Of a stretch of DNA of 8,760 bases, positions 1 through 6,440 are shown one piece after another. The first letter of the stretch is position 1. Every line of letters starts with the position of its first letter. Below the pieces are notes generated by a model. That model saw only the letters and a program-made list of their open reading frames with translations, did not search any database and was not told where the DNA came from. The stretch is taken from assembly GCA_013362385.1 (NCBI GenBank), contig JABFWC010000105.1:1-8760 (forward strand). Reading direction: 5' to 3'. Both the position numbers and the translations under genes were made by a program. Source of the stretch: Pseudarthrobacter sp. (lineage in GTDB: Bacteria > Actinomycetota > Actinomycetes > Actinomycetales > Micrococcaceae).

Positions 1-1121
1 AGCACGCCGAGCTGCCGCTGCCACTGACGCTGGAGTACGACGGCGGGATCCCCGGGTTCCTGCCCTGCCGCGCCTTCCTGCCCGGCGGCATCGTCCCGGC
101 CCCCGCTGTTGTTGGCGGCCAGCGCCACGTAGGCGGCCACGGCCTGGCCCCACTCGGCGGACGGGACCCCTGCCACGAAAGCCGCGGCGACGTCGTCGGA
201 CTTTTCCAGCTGTTCCTGCACGTGGCTGGCGGAGACCTTCACGCCGCCGGTGATGATGACGTCGTCGGCCCGTCCCAGCACGGTGAGCCGGCCGTCGTCG
301 CCAATGGAGCCGAGGTCGCTGGTGCGGTACCAGCGCACCCCGTCCTCCTCGAAGAAGGTCCCGGTTTCCTCGTCCGGTGCCTCGATGTAGCCGGCGGCCA
401 CCGTGTCCCCGCCCAGCAGGATCCGGCCGTCCGCGTCCACCCGGACCGAGACGCCTTCCAGCGGGTAGCCGTCATAGATGCAGCCACCGGACGTCTCAGC
501 GGACCCGTAGGTGGTGATGACCCGGACGCCGGCGTCCCGGGCCGCGTCCAGCAGGGCCGGCGGCGTCGGGGCGCCGCCGAGGAGGATGGCGTTGAACCGG
601 CGGAGCACCGCGAGCGTGTCCGGCGAAGGGTCATCCAGGAGCCGCTGGAGCTGCGTGGGGACCAGGGACGTGAAGCGGATGTTGTCCGTGAGCTCCAGTG
701 CCGCAGCGGTGAAGGCCTCGGGCGTAAAGCCGCCGGACATGTCCATGACCCAGGGCCGCGTGCCGGCGAACAGCGAGCGGACCAGCACCTGGATGCCGGC
801 AACGAACTGCACCGGCAGTGCCAGCAGCCACTGTCCCTCGCCCTTGAGCCGCAGGGCGGTGGCCATCGAGGAAGCCGCCAGCGACTCCACCGTGAGCAGT
901 GTTGCCTTGGGGGCGCCGGTGGAGCCGGAGGTGCGGACCACGGCCACGGCGTCGTCGCATCCGGGCGTTTCCACGTGGCCAACGACCAGCGCCCCGTCGG
1001 GCCCCACGGACAGTTCCACGGCGGGACCCTCGCCGTGGAGGGCGGCCGCGAGGGCCTTCAGCGCGGGTTCGATGTTGAGGGGGCCGCCTGCGGCCGGGGT
1101 GGGGGAGGTTTCGCTGTTCAT
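1..1121 (-). CDS. menE: o-succinylbenzoate-CoA ligase MenE, C-terminus cut by the window edge
   Basis: Adenylate-forming enzyme that activates o-succinylbenzoate with ATP and CoA to OSB-CoA, the substrate of MenB in cytoplasmic menaquinone synthesis. The frame is open from an ATG at 1121 to base 1, giving 373 full codons. Visible ANL-superfamily motifs are the P-loop TSGSTGAPK (residues 64-72), the A5 motif TTYGSAETSGG (203-213), YRTSDLG with the ribose-binding Asp (265-271), and the hinge region GRADDVIITGGVKVS (283-297). The N-terminus is short compared with general acyl-CoA ligases, as is usual for actinobacterial MenE. The last catalytic Lys (motif A10) lies beyond the edge. The start is 12 nt after the menB stop, with AAGGCAGG upstream as a ribosome site, so it is co-transcribed and probably coupled with menB. 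After the hinge there is a Gly/Ala/Gln-rich stretch (about 337-358). Function is clear from motifs plus the menB neighbour; substrate specificity itself is inferred. Confidence 0.92.
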   Translation of the reverse strand, partial: MNSETSPTPAAGGPLNIEPALKALAAALHGEGPAVELSVGPDGALVVGHVETPGCDDAVAVVRTSGSTGAPKATLLTVESLAASSMATALRLKGEGQWLLALPVQFVAGIQVLVRSLFAGTRPWVMDMSGGFTPEAFTAAALELTDNIRFTSLVPTQLQRLLDDPSPDTLAVLRRFNAILLGGAPTPPALLDAARDAGVRVITTYGSAETSGGCIYDGYPLEGVSVRVDADGRILLGGDTVAAGYIEAPDEETGTFFEEDGVRWYRTSDLGSIGDDGRLTVLGRADDVIITGGVKVSASHVQEQLEKSDDVAAAFVAGVPSAEWGQAVAAYVALAANNSGGRDDAAGQEGAAGQEPGDPAVVLQRQWQRQLGV

Positions 1122-1133
1122 TGCCGTCCTGCC

Positions 1134-2087
1134 TTAGAAGTAGTGCGGGAAGCGTGACCAGTCGGGGTCGCGTTTTTGCAGGAAGGCCTCCTTGCCTTCC
1201 ACTGCCTCGTCGGTCATGTAAGCCAGCCGGGTGGCCTCGCCGGCGAAGACCTGCTGGCCGGCGAGGCCGTCGTCGGCGAGGTTGAAGGCGAACTTCAGCA
1301 TGCGGATGGCCTGCGGGGACTGCCGGGCGATGTCGGCCGCGTATTCGAGCGCGACCTCTTCCAGCCGCTCGTGGTCCACGGCTTCGTTTACGGCGCCCAT
1401 CCGGACCATGTCCTCCGCGGAATATTCACGGGCCAGGAAGAAAATCTCGCGGGCGGTCTTTTGCCCCACCTGCCGGGCCAGCAGCGCGGAGCCGTAGCCG
1501 GCGTCGAAACTTCCCACCGTTGCGTCCGTCTGCTTGAACCTGCCGTGCTGCCGGGAAGCGATGGTGAGGTCCGCCACCACGTGCAGTGAGTGGCCGCCAC
1601 CTGCTGCCCAGCCGTTGACGACGGCGATGACCACCTTGGGCATTGTGCGCATGAGGCGCTGGACTTCGAGGATGTGGAGCCTGCCGGCGCGGGCGGGGTC
1701 GATGGTTTCCTGGGTCTCGCCGTCGGCGTACCGGTAGCCGTCCCGGCCCCGGATCCGCTGGTCGCCGCCGGAACAGAAGGAGTGGCCGCCGTCCTTGGGG
1801 GAGGGGCCGTTGCCGGTCAGCAGGACGGTGGCGACGTCGGGCGTCATCCGTGCATGGTCCATGGCGCGGTAGAGCTCGTCCACGGTGCCGGGCCGGAAGG
1901 CGTTGCGGACCTCCGGCCGGTTGAACGCAATCCGGACCGTAGGCAGGTCACGCACCCAGCCGCCGTCGGAATCCCGCTCCACCTGCCGGTGGTAGGTCAT
2001 GTCCTGGAAGTCCTCGAAACCGGAAACCACCCGCCAGCGGGTGGGATCGAAGACGTCGGACACCGGGGCGGGGATCTGGTTGCTCAC
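1134..2087 (-). CDS. menB: 1,4-dihydroxy-2-naphthoyl-CoA synthase MenB
   Basis: Crotonase-fold enzyme that closes the second ring by Dieckmann-type cyclisation of OSB-CoA to DHNA-CoA in menaquinone synthesis. It has 317 residues, close to the M. tuberculosis enzyme. Oxyanion-hole segments are CSGGDQRIRG (105-114) and NGWAAGGGHSLHVVADL (158-174). The segment QTDATVGSFDAGYGS (186-200) and the MenB-specific C-terminal part with Tyr290 (RLAYMTDEAVEG) and QKRDPDWSRFPHYF are typical. Asp188 occupies the position where bicarbonate-dependent enzymes such as E. coli MenB have Gly156, so this is a type II, bicarbonate-independent form with a built-in carboxylate. The start is GTG at 2087, preceded by only a weak GGACGG ribosome site; length agreement with the family supports it. 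It lies 22 nt after the VOC gene and 12 nt before menE, on the same strand. Confidence 0.96.
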   Translation of the reverse strand: MSNQIPAPVSDVFDPTRWRVVSGFEDFQDMTYHRQVERDSDGGWVRDLPTVRIAFNRPEVRNAFRPGTVDELYRAMDHARMTPDVATVLLTGNGPSPKDGGHSFCSGGDQRIRGRDGYRYADGETQETIDPARAGRLHILEVQRLMRTMPKVVIAVVNGWAAGGGHSLHVVADLTIASRQHGRFKQTDATVGSFDAGYGSALLARQVGQKTAREIFFLAREYSAEDMVRMGAVNEAVDHERLEEVALEYAADIARQSPQAIRMLKFAFNLADDGLAGQQVFAGEATRLAYMTDEAVEGKEAFLQKRDPDWSRFPHYF

Positions 2088-2109
2088 CGTCCAAGTCTAG
2101 TAATCGTGC

Positions 2110-2550
2110 TTAGCTGATGCAGAACTCGTTGCCCTCGGGGTCCGCCATCGTGTGCCAGGAGTGCGGCCCCTGGTGCGCAGTCCAGAGGAATGTGGCTCCA
2201 CGCGCCTCCAGTTCCCGCCGTACCTCGTCCTTGTCCCGGCCGTCCAGCCTCACGTCCCAGTGCACCCGGTTTTTGACTGTTTTGCCCTCCGGCACCGTCT
2301 GGAACAGCATGCGGCGCTCAGGTGCCGTCGCCCCGATTTCCTCGGGCGGGCGGATGGCCGCCCCGTCCTTCCACACCAGGTTTCCCCGGTGGGTCGTCGT
2401 CTGGCCTTCCGTGGCGTAGCCCTGCTCGATCATGGACCGGATGAAGTCCGCGTCCTGCGGTTCCACTGCCCACTGCAGGGTTTCGGCCCACCAGTCGGCA
2501 AGTTCCTGCGGCTCTGTTGAATCGACGACGATCTGGATGTTCAGTCCCAT
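2110..2550 (-). CDS. VOC superfamily (glyoxalase-like) protein
   Basis: Protein of 146 residues with the beta-alpha-beta-beta-beta arrangement of the vicinal oxygen chelate fold. The first module starts MGLNIQIVVDSTEPQELADWW, and the second carries NRVHWDV (94-100) and the characteristic end DPEGNEFCIS (137-146). This pattern fits the actinobacterial glyoxalase-like (Glyoxalase_6 type) single-domain proteins, most of which have no assigned substrate. Family members include lyases, dioxygenases and antibiotic-binding proteins; nothing here allows a choice. His98 and Glu142 are candidate metal ligands by position, which is an inference. The start is ATG at 2550 with a weak ribosome site; the protein begins directly with the first beta strand, so no earlier start is needed. 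It lies between the CPBP protease gene (45 nt) and menB (22 nt), suggesting shared transcription rather than a proven role in menaquinone synthesis. Confidence 0.88.
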   Translation of the reverse strand: MGLNIQIVVDSTEPQELADWWAETLQWAVEPQDADFIRSMIEQGYATEGQTTTHRGNLVWKDGAAIRPPEEIGATAPERRMLFQTVPEGKTVKNRVHWDVRLDGRDKDEVRRELEARGATFLWTAHQGPHSWHTMADPEGNEFCIS

Positions 2551-2595
2551 GCCACCACGGTAAGGCGGGCGGCGCGGGTTGCGGAAGGTGTTCGC

Positions 2596-3357
2596 CTAGG
2601 CCTGGACGCGCTGCATCTGCTCGAAGAGTTCCGGCGGGATGGCGTAAATCAGGATCACGGCCAGCAGGTTCTTGGCCGCGTGAACGAAGTAGGAGAACAT
2701 CATGTTCTTGCCGGTCCAGACGTAGACGAACACCAGCGTGGCGCCCATGGCCAGGTATGGCAGGAGCGCCGCCAGGGTGACCGCTTCCTGCCCCACGATG
2801 TGCAGGGCGGCGAACAGGACCATCGACAGGAGGCAGCAAATCCAGATGTTCACCCGCCGGCTCATCTTCCCGATCAGCAGGTGCCGGAAGATGTACTCTT
2901 CCACGAACGGTCCGACCACCACCAGCAGCGGAACCATGAGCCAGGCCGGAACCTGCTGCATCAGCGCCTGCAGGCCGGCCTGGTTCGCAGAGGTCTCCAC
3001 CTGTCCGCTCGCCGCTACCACTACCGCAGTGAGAATCATCATTGCGACCACGGCGGCCGGCACCATGAAAAACGTGAACCAGGGCCGCGTGGCGAGGACC
3101 CTAAGGTCCCGGGCCACCACCCGGCGCGCAGCCACCAGTGCGAGTATTCCCACTGAGGCATAAAACAGCAGGTTCACCGCGTAGGACGCGGCGGCAGGGG
3201 ACGGGGCAACCTGCCGCAGCAAGGGCGCCACCAGGTCCCCGGCGACGGCGAAGAACGCGGCGATGGCCACGTAGAGTCCCAGCGTGGCGCCGTCCATCGG
3301 CGAAAACCGGTACAGCTGCGGCTGCGGAGCGGGCGGTAAACGGTGCGCTGTGGCCAT
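2596..3357 (-). CDS. CPBP family intramembrane glutamic/metalloprotease
   Basis: Integral membrane protein of 253 residues with about seven to eight hydrophobic segments. It carries the CPBP (CAAX protease/bacteriocin-processing, Abi) signature: Glu-Glu-x-x-x-Arg at 153-158 (EEYIFR), Phe-x-x-x-His at 182-186 (FAALH), and a third motif His226-x-x-x-Asn230 (HAAKN). All expected active-site residues are present, so it is predicted active in the cytoplasmic membrane. Known relatives process prenylated proteins, bacteriocins or anti-sigma factors; the substrate here cannot be read from sequence. The N-terminal 20 residues are Pro-rich and cytoplasmic-looking. The ATG at 3357 was chosen as the longest sensible start; Met21 is possible but also lacks a good ribosome site. 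It is transcribed toward the VOC and menB genes, and its promoter region is shared divergently with the permease. Confidence 0.93.
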   Translation of the reverse strand: MATAHRLPPAPQPQLYRFSPMDGATLGLYVAIAAFFAVAGDLVAPLLRQVAPSPAAASYAVNLLFYASVGILALVAARRVVARDLRVLATRPWFTFFMVPAAVVAMMILTAVVVAASGQVETSANQAGLQALMQQVPAWLMVPLLVVVGPFVEEYIFRHLLIGKMSRRVNIWICCLLSMVLFAALHIVGQEAVTLAALLPYLAMGATLVFVYVWTGKNMMFSYFVHAAKNLLAVILIYAIPPELFEQMQRVQA

Positions 3358-3361
3358 GGCT

Positions 3362-3520
3362 TCAGCCTATCCCCGGCAAGGGACGTGTAGCCCACGTCAC
3401 GTACCACCCCTCGCGGTCTAGTAGGATGGTCGAGCCGCGTGAAGCTTCGGCTGCACGAACAATCAGGCTTACAAACAGGAGCCCCAAGGCCAAAAGGCCG
3501 AATTCTGTGAGCTGAATCAT
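3362..3520 (-). CDS. possible 52-residue single-span membrane peptide
   Basis: An ATG at 3520 opens a 52-codon frame whose TGA stop lies 4 nt before the CPBP start, a spacing typical of coupled genes. The peptide begins MIQLTEFG, followed by one strong hydrophobic segment (residues 8-21, LLALGLLFVSLIVR), then a charged, Trp-containing tail. A GGGA is placed 5 nt upstream of the ATG as a weak ribosome site. Against it: only about 60% of third codon positions are G or C, well below the neighbouring genes, and the frame covers most of the divergent promoter region of the permease. No family is recognised. It could be a real small membrane protein translated with the protease, or a chance frame in a promoter. 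The same frame stays open upstream into the permease gene, where it is merely antisense. Confidence 0.28.
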   Translation of the reverse strand: MIQLTEFGLLALGLLFVSLIVRAAEASRGSTILLDREGWYVTWATRPLPGIG

Positions 3521-3553
3521 TCGTATCCCGGATGCGGCCAACCCCCGACCCAC

Positions 3554-3558
3554 AAGGA
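3554..3558 (+). promoter_or_regulatory. ribosome binding site fixing the permease GTG start
   Basis: AAGGA followed by a 6-nt spacer and GTG at 3565. The upstream in-frame ATG at 3532 has no ribosome site in front of it, so the GTG is preferred. Confidence 0.7.
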
Positions 3559-3564
3559 ATCGTT

Positions 3565-5025
3565 GTGCCTCAAAGTACCCCCCAAGAACTGCAGAACAGC
3601 ACGGCACCATCCACCGCCGTCGACCCCACCCTCAGCGCCGAGGGCTACAGCAAAACCCTGGGCCGGCGCCACGTCACCATGATCGCCATGGGCGGCGCCA
3701 TCGGCGTCGGACTCTTCATGGGAGCAGGCGGACGCCTCGCCTCCACCGGTCCGGCCCTGATCTTCTCCTACGCCATCGCCGGCGTCATCGCCTACCTGCT
3801 GATGCGGGCACTGGGCGAGCTCATCATGTACCGCCAGACCTCCGGCTCCTTCGTCAGCTACGCCGGCGAAATGTTCGGCAAGAAGGGCGCCTACCTGTCC
3901 GGCTGGATGTACTTCATCAACTGGGGCATGACCGGCATCGCCGAGCTCATCGCCATCGGCCTGTACTTCCAGTTCTTCTTCCCCAATGTCCCCGTGGAAG
4001 CCTCGGCCATCGCCGCCCTGGCGCTCCTGGTGGCCGTCAACCTGCTCAGCGTCAAGGCGTTCGGTGAATTCGAATTCTGGGCCTCCTGCCTCAAGGTGGG
4101 CGCCATCCTGATCTTCCTCGCCGTCGGCACGTTCATGGTGGTCACCAACGCCCAGGTCGGCGCCGGCCACGCCTCGGCTGCCAACCTTTTCGCCGCCGAC
4201 GGCGGGATGTTCCCCAAGGGCGCCCTGGTCATGGTCCTGGTCCTCAACGCCGTGATCTTCGCCTACAACGGCATCGAACTCGTCGGCATCACCGCCGGCG
4301 AAATGGAAAACCCGGAACGCGAAGTGCCCAAGGCGATCCGCGCCGTCGTCCTTCGGATCGTGGTGTTCTACGTGGGCTCGGTGACCCTGCTCGCCATGCT
4401 GCTCCCGTACGACCAGTACAAGGCCGGGACCTCCCCGTTCGTTACCGTGTTCGGGCAGATGGGCCTGAGCTGGGTGGGGGACGTGATGAACATGATCGTC
4501 ATCACCGCGGCCTTGTCCTCCTGCAACTCCGGCCTGTACTCGATCGGCCGAGTGTTCCGCACCATGGCCAACAACGGCCATGCCCCGCAGTGGCTCACGA
4601 AAATGTCCAAGCGCCACGTCCCGTACGCCGCTATCCTCGCCATCGCGGCCTTCTACCTGGTAGGCATCCTGCTGAACATCTGGCTCGGCGGCTCGCACGC
4701 CTTCGACCTCGCCCTGAACACCGCCTCCATCGGCGTGATCTTCTGCTGGGGCGCCATCTTCGCCAGCCAGATCATGCTGCGGAAGAAGGTTGGCAACGCC
4801 TCCACCCTGCCCATGCCGGGTTCGCCGTGGACCAGCTGGGCCGGGCTGCTGGGCCTGCTGGCCATCACCGTGCTCATCGGCTTCGACACCATGACCAGCA
4901 AGGACGGCGAAGTGTTCTACCTGGGCCTGTGGACCCTGGGCACCATCCCGTTCTTCGCCGTGCTCCTGTGGCTGGGCTGGCAGAAGGTCAAGAACAACGA
5001 GCCCAAGAGCGCGCTGTACACCTGA
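3565..5025 (+). CDS. ansP: amino-acid permease, AnsP (L-asparagine) type, APC family
   Basis: Secondary amino-acid:proton symporter of the cytoplasmic membrane, 486 residues with 12 predicted membrane segments. The N-terminal family signature is RRHVTMIAMGGAIGVGLF (about 34-51), with GGAIGVGLF forming the unwound substrate-binding part of helix 1. It continues with ALGELIMY, and with SGSFVSYAGE and GWMYFINWGMTG, which closely resemble E. coli AnsP. The conserved cytoplasmic loop ITAGEMENPEREVPKAI is at about 242-258. The asparagine assignment rests on this resemblance; GABA, proline or aromatic permeases (GabP, ProY, AroP) are the alternatives. The GTG start at 3565 is chosen because AAGGA precedes it; starting at ATG 3532 would add 11 residues. 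It appears monocistronic: divergent from the protease gene and followed by a hairpin terminator. Confidence 0.9.
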   Translation: MPQSTPQELQNSTAPSTAVDPTLSAEGYSKTLGRRHVTMIAMGGAIGVGLFMGAGGRLASTGPALIFSYAIAGVIAYLLMRALGELIMYRQTSGSFVSYAGEMFGKKGAYLSGWMYFINWGMTGIAELIAIGLYFQFFFPNVPVEASAIAALALLVAVNLLSVKAFGEFEFWASCLKVGAILIFLAVGTFMVVTNAQVGAGHASAANLFAADGGMFPKGALVMVLVLNAVIFAYNGIELVGITAGEMENPEREVPKAIRAVVLRIVVFYVGSVTLLAMLLPYDQYKAGTSPFVTVFGQMGLSWVGDVMNMIVITAALSSCNSGLYSIGRVFRTMANNGHAPQWLTKMSKRHVPYAAILAIAAFYLVGILLNIWLGGSHAFDLALNTASIGVIFCWGAIFASQIMLRKKVGNASTLPMPGSPWTSWAGLLGLLAITVLIGFDTMTSKDGEVFYLGLWTLGTIPFFAVLLWLGWQKVKNNEPKSALYT

Positions 5026-5051
5026 TGGCAGCGCTCTCCTGAGCGAACGGA

Positions 5052-5092
5052 CGACGGCGGGATGGCCCTTTGGGGAGGGCGGCCCGCCGTCG
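5052..5092 (+). terminator. hairpin terminator after the permease
   Basis: A perfect 10-bp stem CGACGGCGGG (5052-5061) pairs with CCCGCCGTCG (5083-5092). Inside the 21-nt loop GCCC (5065-5068) can pair with GGGC (5077-5080). The hairpin starts 27 nt after the permease stop and is followed by GCGTTTCTCC, a weak T-rich tail as is common in high-GC actinobacteria. Confidence 0.7.
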
Positions 5093-5119
5093 GCGTTTCT
5101 CCAGTGTCCGTGCGCCAGC

Positions 5120-5177
5120 TCGCCGGAACGGTGCGGAGTCGCCGGAGCGGTCCGGCGTGCCGGCACCGTTCCGGCGA
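5120..5177. repeat. 58-bp nested inverted repeat upstream of dinB
   Basis: The outer arms are a perfect 15-bp inverted repeat, TCGCCGGAACGGTGC (5120-5134) and GCACCGTTCCGGCGA (5163-5177). Inside, after a symmetrical 5-nt mismatched region, CGCCGGA (5140-5146) and TCCGGCG (5151-5157) form a second perfect 7-bp stem closed by GCGG. The two stems are on one axis, so the whole 58 bp could form a cruciform or a long RNA hairpin. It may be a second terminator, a dispersed palindromic (REP-like) element or a structure controlling dinB; only one copy is in the window. Confidence 0.8.
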
Positions 5178-5189
5178 TTTCGGCGATTT
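5172..5189 (+). repeat. two-copy 9-bp tandem repeat
   Basis: CGGCGATTT occurs twice in succession (5172-5180 and 5181-5189), and a third partial CGACGG follows. The first copy overlaps the right arm of the nested palindrome. It lies 51 nt before the dinB start; its role is unknown. Confidence 0.75.
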
Positions 5190-5240
5190 CGACGGCGGGA
5201 GGCCGGGAAGGTAGCGACGGACAGTCCCGCGGGGCAGACT

Positions 5241-6317
5241 ATGGCTGTGGACGAACCCTGGGTGCTGCACGTGGACCTCGACCAGTTCATCGCTGCTGTC
5301 GAAGTGCTCCGCCGGCCCGAACTTGCCGGCAGGGCAGTGATCGTCGGGGGCCGGGGCGATCCCACCGAGCGCGCAGTGGTCTCGACCGCGTCCTACGAGG
5401 CCCGCGCGTACGGCGTCGGCTCCGGGATGCCGCTGCGCGTCGCGGCGCGGAAGGTGCCCGACGCCGTCATCCTCCCCGTGGACCATGAGGCGTACCTCGA
5501 GGCGTCCGAAAAAGTGATGGCGGTGCTGCGCTCGCAGCCCGGTGCCACCGTCCAGGTGCTCGGCTGGGACGAGGCATTCGTGGGTGTGCAGACCCCGGAC
5601 CCCGAAGCCTACGCCAGGCAGCTGCAGGGCGCCGTCCTTGCGGAAACCCGGCTCCACTGCAGCGTCGGCATCGGTGACACGCTGGTCCGGGCCAAGGTTG
5701 CGACGACGTTCGGCAAGCCGGCCGGGGTCTTCCGGCTCACCGCTGGCAACTGGCTCGACGTCATGGGCGGCCGGCCGACGATCGAGCTCTGGGGCGTGGG
5801 GACCAAGGTGTCGGCCCGCCTCGCCGGGCTTGGCATCCGGACCGTCGCAGAGCTCGCGGCGTGCAACCCCGATGACCTGGTCCCCGAGTTCGGCCCGAAG
5901 ATGGGGCCCTGGTACGCACAGCTCGGGCGCGGTGACGGCTCCCGCACGGTCGACGACACGCCCTGGGTGGCGCGGGGGCACAGCCGCGAAACCACCTTCC
6001 AGCGCGACCTGACGGACGCCGGGCAGGTTGCGTCGGCCATCCGTGAACTGGCTGCCCACGTGCTGGAGGACGTCGCTGCCGAGGGGCGGCCGGTGATCGG
6101 ATTGACGCTTAAGGTCCGCTATGCCCCGTTCCTTACCAGGACCTACGCCCGGAAGATCCCGGAAACTTCGGATCCGGCGGAAGTGCTGGCCCGCGCCCTT
6201 GACCTGGCGGCGAAGATCGAGCCGGGCCGCCCCATCCGGCTCCTCGGCCTGCGGGCCGAAATGACCATGCCCGAAGACTCCCGGCAGGGGCACACGCCTA
6301 CCCGCAGCGGCTGGTGA
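5241..6317 (+). CDS. dinB: Y-family DNA polymerase IV, DinB2 type
   Basis: Translesion DNA polymerase of 358 residues, smaller than clamp-binding DinB proteins. The palm carries the metal-binding Asp12 and Asp14 in HVDLDQFIAAVE (10-21) and the Asp110-Glu111 pair in GWDEAF (109-113). Then come SVGIGDTLVRAKVAT (141-155), the helix-hairpin-helix thumb with LWGVGTKVSARLAGLGI (183-199), and the little-finger domain RGHSRETTFQRDL (245-257) to RLLGLR (333-338). DLDQF and GWDEAF match mycobacterial DinB2 (DinP) rather than DinB1. Ile17 sits at the steric-gate position, normally Phe or Tyr. The 20 C-terminal residues are polar, and no clamp-binding motif is seen. ATG 5241 is chosen because it begins at the family N-terminus; the frame is open back to 5070, but that extension is Arg-rich and crosses the palindrome. 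Its ribosome site is weak (GGGGCAG). No obvious LexA box was found upstream. Confidence 0.95.
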   Translation: MAVDEPWVLHVDLDQFIAAVEVLRRPELAGRAVIVGGRGDPTERAVVSTASYEARAYGVGSGMPLRVAARKVPDAVILPVDHEAYLEASEKVMAVLRSQPGATVQVLGWDEAFVGVQTPDPEAYARQLQGAVLAETRLHCSVGIGDTLVRAKVATTFGKPAGVFRLTAGNWLDVMGGRPTIELWGVGTKVSARLAGLGIRTVAELAACNPDDLVPEFGPKMGPWYAQLGRGDGSRTVDDTPWVARGHSRETTFQRDLTDAGQVASAIRELAAHVLEDVAAEGRPVIGLTLKVRYAPFLTRTYARKIPETSDPAEVLARALDLAAKIEPGRPIRLLGLRAEMTMPEDSRQGHTPTRSGW

Positions 6318-6336
6318 CGGCCGACCGGGACAACAG

Positions 6337-6404
6337 GCAGCAGGTCCCGGACAGCGGAACGGCGGCGGACCCCGTAGGAAATCCGCCGCCGTTCGGGCTG
6401 CTGC
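6337..6404. terminator. bidirectional hairpin between convergent dinB and csbD
   Basis: A perfect 13-bp stem GAACGGCGGCGGA (6357-6369) pairs with TCCGCCGCCGTTC (6382-6394) around a 12-nt loop. GCAGCAG (6337-6343) and CTGCTGC (6398-6404) add a second 7-bp stem outside it, across an asymmetric internal loop. It lies between the stops of two convergent genes and has no clear T-tract on either strand, so it is read as a shared, U-poor actinobacterial terminator. Confidence 0.7.
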
Positions 6405-6440
6405 AGAACGCCGTTCGCTGCGGCTGCAACAGCCAAGGAC

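Larger units (their letters stand above)
3358..3564. promoter_or_regulatory. divergent promoter region between CPBP gene and permease
   Basis: This 207-nt stretch separates two oppositely oriented genes and must hold both promoters unless the small membrane peptide is real. It is less GC-rich than its surroundings. TAGGAT at 3422-3427 is a possible -10 on the plus strand but has no convincing -35. Small symmetrical elements are GAAGCTTC (3441-3448) and GGCC-AAAA-GGCC (3488-3499), the latter a possible 4-bp hairpin. No operator of a known family was recognised. Confidence 0.45.

Noticed and set aside
222..1157. Long plus-strand open frame opposite menE
   Set aside because: Antisense shadow: Gly/Arg/Val-rich with no family pattern, while the opposite strand carries all MenE motifs.
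3532..3564. Earlier ATG start for the permease
   Set aside because: No ribosome site precedes it, while GTG 3565 has AAGGA at ideal spacing. Not excluded, only less likely.
5024..5041. Five-residue open frame overlapping the permease stop (TGATG)
   Set aside because: Too short and without a ribosome site or family; the overlap is chance.
3517..5166. 549-codon minus-strand open frame opposite the permease
   Set aside because: His/Gly/Asp-rich product typical of the antisense of a high-GC membrane protein gene; no motif or ribosome site.
5070..5240. N-terminal extension of the polymerase frame back to an ATG at 5070
   Set aside because: It is Arg-rich, crosses the terminator loop and the nested palindrome, and the family N-terminus begins at Met 5241.
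5190..5240. Possible LexA (SOS) box before dinB
   Set aside because: No match to the actinobacterial GAAC-N4-GTTC pattern close to the start; the GGAAC/GTTCC pieces belong to the large palindrome with much wider spacing.
4917..6293. 458-codon minus-strand open frame opposite dinB
   Set aside because: Antisense shadow of the polymerase gene; crosses the intergenic palindrome and shows no domain.
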